Shown here piece after piece: positions 40,599 through 45,107 of a DNA stretch of 45,107 nucleotides; the first letter of the stretch is position 1; each line of letters begins with the position of its first letter. The DNA comes from a virus. Made by a program: the position numbers and the translations under genes. The DNA is taken from positions 1 to 45,107 of IMG/VR virus record IMGVR_UViG_3300025652_000138, one strand, 5' to 3'. Below the pieces are notes generated by a model. It saw only the letters and a program-made list of their open reading frames with translations. It had not been told where the DNA came from and ran no database searches.

Positions 40599-41749
40599 TA
40601 AATTGCTCCTAAAGGATCTCCGTAATCATTAGCTGTAATATCAGGAGGTGATGCTGCAAGAGGAGGTGGAACTGGGAAAGGAGCAATTGCACTATTCGTA
40701 TCTACAGTAGCACCAGCGAAATTGTCATCACTAGTGTTCTTAAAGTAATTTGTAGCCTGCGTAGATATAGCCATACCGGCGTAAGAATTTACGGATCCCG
40801 CCAATGATGTTAAGTTGATATCCCCTGTGTTAGATGTAAAATTCATAGATCCAATAGTATTAAAATTTAATCCACCTGTAGATAGTATTTTTATATTACC
40901 TAGTCCGTCAACCTGTATGTTAGCTCCAGGTGTAATTATATTTACATTACTAGTGGGAGAACCTGCTACTAAGTCTATATTACGAAACCTACTTTTTAAT
41001 CTAATATTTCCAAACCATTTGCCCAAAGATCGAAGACCAGCAGAATTGTTTTCAATATTTACGTCGCCACCCTCAAGAATTCTCATGTTAATATCTGAGT
41101 TAACACATTTGTATTCTTGAGGACCAGTAGTCTCGATGTATAGTCCCCTCTTTGCATACATGTCATTCTTTGTAGCACCTGTTAGAACTACGGAGTCCCC
41201 TTCCTCATTTGATATCTGAACTCCTAAACTACCTACGTTTACTTCGTTTCCTCCTTCCGACTTTAAAGTGACATCATTAGCTATCGGTACTTTTTCGAAA
41301 TCCCTGTGAATGTATAATCCTGCTCCCGCAGTGTTAGTGAATGCTTGAGTTACAGGCTTTTGATTTTTTCCATAAATCTTAGCTTTAGTATCGTTATTAT
41401 TAAACGGAGTAAAGTTTGGATTTATCCTAATGCGAGATTGCTTTCCTGAAGAAGGGTTTGTCAAGAATTCATCCGAACCTCCTCTAGCCTTTGCTGATAT
41501 TACGCACGATAGGTAGTAGTAGTTACTCTCTCCACGTCTCGGATTTTTATTATGAAGCACAAGTATCTCCGCGCCGACCTCCGGGATTGCCACTATCCCC
41601 CCCGTATTCATTCTATAGTAAGGGGAGGTGTAGGTTACCTCTGTTATGTATTCTTGATCAGGGTCCGATTCTTTAGGGATGATGACCTGAAGTACTCCCG
41701 TCTCGGTAGTGTCTTTATTATTCTCTACTTTTCCTACTACAACATTCAT
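40598..41749 (-). CDS. Baseplate central spike protein, OB fold plus beta-helix (gp5/gpV-like)
   Basis: 383 residues. The first 115 form an OB-like domain (VVVGKVENNKDTTETGVLQVIIP, GGIVAIPEVGAEILVLHNKNP, ESNYYYLSCV) as in gp5 and gpV spikes. Residues about 150-345 are short repeated strands (VNVGSLGVQI, DINMRILEGGDVNIENN, NIRLKSRFRNIDLVAG, NIKILSTGGLNFNTIGSMNFTSNTGDINLTS), the triangular beta-helix of membrane-piercing spikes. The C-terminus is Pro/Ala-rich. No lysozyme domain is present, unlike T4 gp5. It is nine bases downstream of the hub gene, the expected hub-spike order. Confidence 0.85.
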   Translation of the reverse strand: MNVVVGKVENNKDTTETGVLQVIIPKESDPDQEYITEVTYTSPYYRMNTGGIVAIPEVGAEILVLHNKNPRRGESNYYYLSCVISAKARGGSDEFLTNPSSGKQSRIRINPNFTPFNNNDTKAKIYGKNQKPVTQAFTNTAGAGLYIHRDFEKVPIANDVTLKSEGGNEVNVGSLGVQISNEEGDSVVLTGATKNDMYAKRGLYIETTGPQEYKCVNSDINMRILEGGDVNIENNSAGLRSLGKWFGNIRLKSRFRNIDLVAGSPTSNVNIITPGANIQVDGLGNIKILSTGGLNFNTIGSMNFTSNTGDINLTSLAGSVNSYAGMAISTQATNYFKNTSDDNFAGATVDTNSAIAPFPVPPPLAASPPDITANDYGDPLGAI

Positions 41750-41758
41750 TATGGTTAC

Positions 41759-44608
41759 CTAATTTAATCCGTTCCGTTTTTCACGTATGAGTCTTTCTTG
41801 GTTTTCATTAGTTGGAGGACCAGCAGGGTTAATGGAAAGCAAATTTAGAACCGTTCTATCTTTTTCGTTTTTAACGAAGTCTGTGGAGAACACCTCATCC
41901 ATAGATTCCTGTAACTGCTTAGAGAATAATTCAAAAGCATTAGAACTAATCTCTGCTTCTGAGTTAGTCCCATCTCTCATGAGCTTAAAACTAGACGAGG
42001 ATTCAGAAGGAGATATTTTGTGAGAATACGACACTATCTTGTAAGAATTTGTATAAAAAGCATCTACTACTGAAACTTTTTCTCTAAGATCATTAGAACC
42101 TATTATAGTATTAGGCTTACCAAACAAAACGCATTGCCGTCCAAGATGACAAGGGATATTAAAAAAGGGTAAAGTTTTTATGTCAACATTAATAATATAC
42201 TTGTTAATGTTCTTAAGAATCTCAGCTTCACTCTTAAGCCTGCCCCCAGAAATACTTTTTAACTTCTTGGAAGATTTAGTAGAAGCTTTTATAATAACCA
42301 AATCTAGAAAAGTCTTATCAGATATCCCTCTGGATTCTTCGGGAATCTTTAAATAAAGTCTTCCAGCCACTTCCGTAGACATAGCTTTTTTTATGGTAGA
42401 AAGGACAGTTTTTCCGTAGTTATTAGAAGAAGATAAACGGCTAGAAGCTAAAGTAGTAGATATGTAATTAATGTAGTCTGCCATCGGGCCGGTATTTAAA
42501 CTTTGACTACCCAAAATTTGACCGGAATTTCCGAATACCTCATCTAAAAGTCTATAAGAACTTTCCGCTTGATAACTTAGAAGTTGACCTTTATAAGGAC
42601 TGCTATCAAAACTTAAAGACAAAACATTAGAGTTGGTAACATTGTGAGTAAAAACTACAGGGTCATCTTTATCTTTCGTAAGTTCTTTAATAGGAGAAGA
42701 GTATGGTCCCATACCTTCATTAAACGAAGATGTTCGAATAGAATACTTTACTTTGAAAGCCTCCTGAAATGTTTTAATATAGTTTTGAAGTTTTTGCCTT
42801 TGATCAGCCAATTCCATTCTGTTAACACCACCCTCTGTTCCATACACTCCTATTACCTCATTTCTTTTTAGCAACTTTTCCCCATAGTCGGGGTCATAAT
42901 CTTTGTTAGGAAATTCTGAATTGTAAAGTGTCTTAGAATTTCTGTTTACAAGAGGATTATCAGAAGGTTTAACCCCATATCTTTCTACACCAAAAACGCT
43001 TTTCTCACTGGGAGAAGGATAAATTGAATGTTTTATAAATGCTGATCTCCCAAAGATTACCACAGGAGAGGTTTCATCCTTAATCAGTTTGCTTTCTTTT
43101 AACAGCTTTACGACACGCATGTCATTCTCCTCGAATATAGTAAAGTCATTAGGTAGATCGCCGAAATCAGACAAACATTTAGCAAAAGTATATAATGGCT
43201 TTAAAGAGTTTAACACATTTTTAGAATCATTTTTATTAGTCTCATCAATTACACCTCCCATGGACAATACAAAGTGAGTCAATTCAGAAATATCATAAAA
43301 TGATGTTTGAAGTTCTTCAGGATTAGAGGAATAACCCTGTGATAATCTATCTCTTTCCTTCTCAGCAAGTTCTGTGAGGCTTTTCGTTTCAAAGGGTCCT
43401 AATCCAATATCTAAGGGAACAGGTTTGGGGGGAGGTAATCCAGCGACTTTTATCTGACCTTTTCGGTCTTTAACAGACTCCTCTAACTTAGAAATCCGTC
43501 TGAGCAAACTGTTAGCTCTTTTTTCATAAAAATTTTCTCTTTCGGAGGTAGTAGCATCAAAAAACTTTTTTTGTTGTACCTTGTAATCCTCTTTTAATTC
43601 TTTTATTTTATTATTAAGATTTTTTATTTCAGAAGACTTATTCTCTATTATTTTTTCTGTTATCTGAGTGAGTTCCTTTTTAGTTTTTTCAGGGGGATAT
43701 AATTTAGGCCAAGATACGTTGATGTCTATCCCTAATTTTCCTAAGCAATGTCCATATCTACTATTTATAAGAGGTTTAGAGAATCTTGAAACGGTTGATA
43801 TTTTCCCAATAGTATCCATGATGCTTTTTATACCGTCAGGAATAAGTACTAAAACATTTCCTCTAGGAACCGTGGTAAACCTGTCGCTTATGTAGGAAGA
43901 TATTAGATCTCTTACTATACTATCAAAATTTTCAGCAGGCTCATTAGCCTCCTTGTTTTCTGATAATTTATATTTTTTCTTAGTTGCGATTACAACTTCA
44001 TCATTAAACCTAGTGTCAAAAATAGAGTCGGATTGAGCATACTGATAGTCGTTGAAGGATTTATTCGTAAACACTTCAAGAGTATTTAAAGTAGGACTAA
44101 ACATTAGCTCTAACTCCCTAATTCCATCGGAAGTTATTGATATGTTAGCGTCTATTAGTTCTAAAGTGAAAGGACCAGCCCATTCCGAAGTATCATCGCC
44201 AATGCCGTAAGATAGATAAAATCTCGGCCTTGCTCCCTTCAGAATATTGTCAACCAGTAATTCATCAGCACCCCCTCTAAGAGCTAGATTTACTTTTGCT
44301 TTACAGTTTAAGGCTTCTTGAAAAGATTCTGTGGTGATACTAAAGTACTCTAGTAATTCAGAAGTTTCTAATAACTTCAAGACCACAAACTTTGACTTTG
44401 GATCCCCTTGGGGGAAATTAACATCAAGGCTTAAAAAATTACGGTTAGATAAAGGAGATACTATAAAAGATTCTTCTCTCTCTTCGGAAGTTAAGGAAGA
44501 TAGCTTACTACTAAAGCTAGTCACCCCCGTTATCTTATCGAAAAATAAACGGTCTATAACTGTAGGATCCTTAGTAAGGATTACATTATATGGATAGGAT
44601 TTAGACAC
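41759..44608 (-). CDS. Large baseplate hub-like protein with coiled coil
   Basis: 949 residues. The N-terminal 170 residues (SKFVVLKLLETSELLEYF, KGARPRFYLSYGIGDD, AGPFTLELIDANISITSDGIRELELMFSP) look like the beta-rich opening domain of gpD/gp27-type hub proteins. A long coiled coil at about 306-386 (KKELTQITEKIIENK... through RRISKLEESV) is an unusual insertion. The C-terminal half ends with a hub-like beta region (FNIPCHLGRQCVLFGKP, YKIVSYSHKISPSESSSSFKLMRDG). It sits directly before the spike gene and after the gp53-like gene. Hub identity is inferred from order and pattern. It is much larger than gp27 (391 aa). Confidence 0.65.
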   Translation of the reverse strand: MSKSYPYNVILTKDPTVIDRLFFDKITGVTSFSSKLSSLTSEEREESFIVSPLSNRNFLSLDVNFPQGDPKSKFVVLKLLETSELLEYFSITTESFQEALNCKAKVNLALRGGADELLVDNILKGARPRFYLSYGIGDDTSEWAGPFTLELIDANISITSDGIRELELMFSPTLNTLEVFTNKSFNDYQYAQSDSIFDTRFNDEVVIATKKKYKLSENKEANEPAENFDSIVRDLISSYISDRFTTVPRGNVLVLIPDGIKSIMDTIGKISTVSRFSKPLINSRYGHCLGKLGIDINVSWPKLYPPEKTKKELTQITEKIIENKSSEIKNLNNKIKELKEDYKVQQKKFFDATTSERENFYEKRANSLLRRISKLEESVKDRKGQIKVAGLPPPKPVPLDIGLGPFETKSLTELAEKERDRLSQGYSSNPEELQTSFYDISELTHFVLSMGGVIDETNKNDSKNVLNSLKPLYTFAKCLSDFGDLPNDFTIFEENDMRVVKLLKESKLIKDETSPVVIFGRSAFIKHSIYPSPSEKSVFGVERYGVKPSDNPLVNRNSKTLYNSEFPNKDYDPDYGEKLLKRNEVIGVYGTEGGVNRMELADQRQKLQNYIKTFQEAFKVKYSIRTSSFNEGMGPYSSPIKELTKDKDDPVVFTHNVTNSNVLSLSFDSSPYKGQLLSYQAESSYRLLDEVFGNSGQILGSQSLNTGPMADYINYISTTLASSRLSSSNNYGKTVLSTIKKAMSTEVAGRLYLKIPEESRGISDKTFLDLVIIKASTKSSKKLKSISGGRLKSEAEILKNINKYIINVDIKTLPFFNIPCHLGRQCVLFGKPNTIIGSNDLREKVSVVDAFYTNSYKIVSYSHKISPSESSSSFKLMRDGTNSEAEISSNAFELFSKQLQESMDEVFSTDFVKNEKDRTVLNLLSINPAGPPTNENQERLIREKRNGLN

Positions 44609-44609
44609 T

Positions 44610-44900
44610 CTAGATGCTCACTATTCTTATTCGGTCACCAACATTCAATTGCTGAAAAGGGTCTGATATATTGTTAGTCCAACATATCAACCAATCAAGA
44701 TCGGGAGTATTATAAAATAAATTTGATATCTTGTCAGCACGATGCTCGAATCCAGGAGGTATTGTTCCTACCTTAGCCGGAAGGTTTTGAATATCTTTCA
44801 TAGACTCCTTAAATTCCACAGAGTTTAAAGAAGTTACTACTGTCTTCCCTTTGTGTATCAATTCATTATAGCCTAGCTTTAAATGATTAGTGTAGTTCAT
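44610..44900 (-). CDS. Baseplate wedge protein (gp53-like)
   Basis: 96 residues. The C-terminal half, HRADKISNLFYNTPDLDWLICWTNNISDPFQQLNVGDRIRI, has the LysM-like gp53 pattern: a YxxPxLxW core and a final VGDxI strand. T4 gp53 is 196 aa, so this is a short form that lacks the extra N-terminal part. It joins wedges to the hub. The ATG overlaps the stop of the upstream partial gene as ATGA, and its stop lies one base before the hub ATG. Confidence 0.8.
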   Translation of the reverse strand: MNYTNHLKLGYNELIHKGKTVVTSLNSVEFKESMKDIQNLPAKVGTIPPGFEHRADKISNLFYNTPDLDWLICWTNNISDPFQQLNVGDRIRIVSI

Positions 44901-45107
44901 TGTAGACCTGATCCAAATTGGTTGGGCTGACCGATAACCCCATTACAAGGGTCCATGTTATTTTCCTCTATAACCGACTCCCAACCAGTTATGTTATCTC
45001 CAAACTCAACTTCACCAGATTGAAAATTTCCAAAGTTTCCAGTTCGAGATTCAACTAGGTTAAGAGTTATATCTATCTTTTTAGGGGTTAGCGTAGCGAC
45101 ATCATGA
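44897..45107 (-). CDS. Unknown baseplate-cluster protein (partial, C-terminal 69 codons)
   Basis: An open frame continues from the right edge to TGA at 44899-44897. The visible end has segments DVATLTPKKIDITLNLVES, GNFGNFQSGEVEFGDN, and a final MDPCNGVIGQPNQFGSGLQ. The start lies outside the window. The TGA overlaps the gp53-like ATG (ATGA), so it is in the same operon. No family could be assigned from this piece. Confidence 0.75.
   Translation of the reverse strand, partial: HDVATLTPKKIDITLNLVESRTGNFGNFQSGEVEFGDNITGWESVIEENNMDPCNGVIGQPNQFGSGLQ

Noticed and set aside
40598-41749. Lysozyme domain in the spike protein, as in T4 gp5
   Set aside because: The sequence runs from the OB domain straight to beta-helix repeats; no lysozyme catalytic pattern is visible.

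Overview
The window is 45 kb of an AT-rich tailed-phage genome, almost fully coding. It belongs to a large contractile-tailed myovirus that is distantly related to T4. The support is a recognisable set of T4-type morphogenesis genes in T4-like order: prohead protease (gp21-like), scaffold (gp22-like), major capsid protein (gp23-like), neck proteins, tail terminator (gp15-like), sheath (gp18-like), tube (gp19-like) and baseplate wedge and hub genes. A small gp55-like late sigma factor is also present. No integrase, repressor, tRNA, CRISPR or insertion sequence was seen, so the picture is a lytic phage. The host cannot be read from this stretch.

Layout, read in the main direction of transcription (minus strand, right to left). 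(1) 45.1-33.1 kb is the baseplate hub and wedge: a partial ORF, a gp53-like protein, a large hub-like protein, a central spike, a LamG-like protein, a degenerate GH5-like protein, then gp25 and gpJ/gp6. One large gene of unknown function (33566-35896) lies here on the opposite strand. (2) 31.4-17.1 kb holds very large tail and fibre proteins: an oversized tail protein I, two unknown proteins, a right-handed beta-helix protein, and two 850-residue proteins, one with a collagen-like arm. (3) 17.0-11.8 kb is the head cluster: three small prohead-core candidates, a protease with EF-hand-like loops, a two-helix membrane protein, scaffold and major capsid protein, closed by a strong terminator. (4) 11.7-5.2 kb is neck and tail: three connector proteins, a tandem-repeat protein, a small decoration-like protein, a short pre-sheath protein, sheath and tube. 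(5) 5.1-0 kb holds an 823-residue unknown protein and then a small mixed-strand block of replication and regulation genes: a PD-(D/E)XK nuclease, two small unknown proteins, the sigma factor, and the N-terminal UDG/exonuclease part of a family A DNA polymerase whose remainder starts at the left edge.

The genes work together as the late virion-building programme. Junctions are tight. The five-base stop/start overlap TAATG recurs at seven junctions in the structural operon and again inside the DNA polymerase, which ends between its Exo II and Exo III motifs. A 7-mer, CTAAATA (once TATAAATA, as in T4 late promoters), recurs in the few intergenic gaps of the structural region. In the small-gene block, TATAAT-like boxes instead sit 5-6 bases before start codons, suggesting near-leaderless transcripts.

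The main unexplained items are the split polymerase, the tandem-repeat protein in the tail cluster, the GH5-like tail protein with both catalytic Glu positions apparently replaced by Asp, the lone plus-strand structural-region gene, the Ca-loop extension on the prohead protease, and the membrane protein inside the capsid operon. A portal gene and terminase are not in the window.
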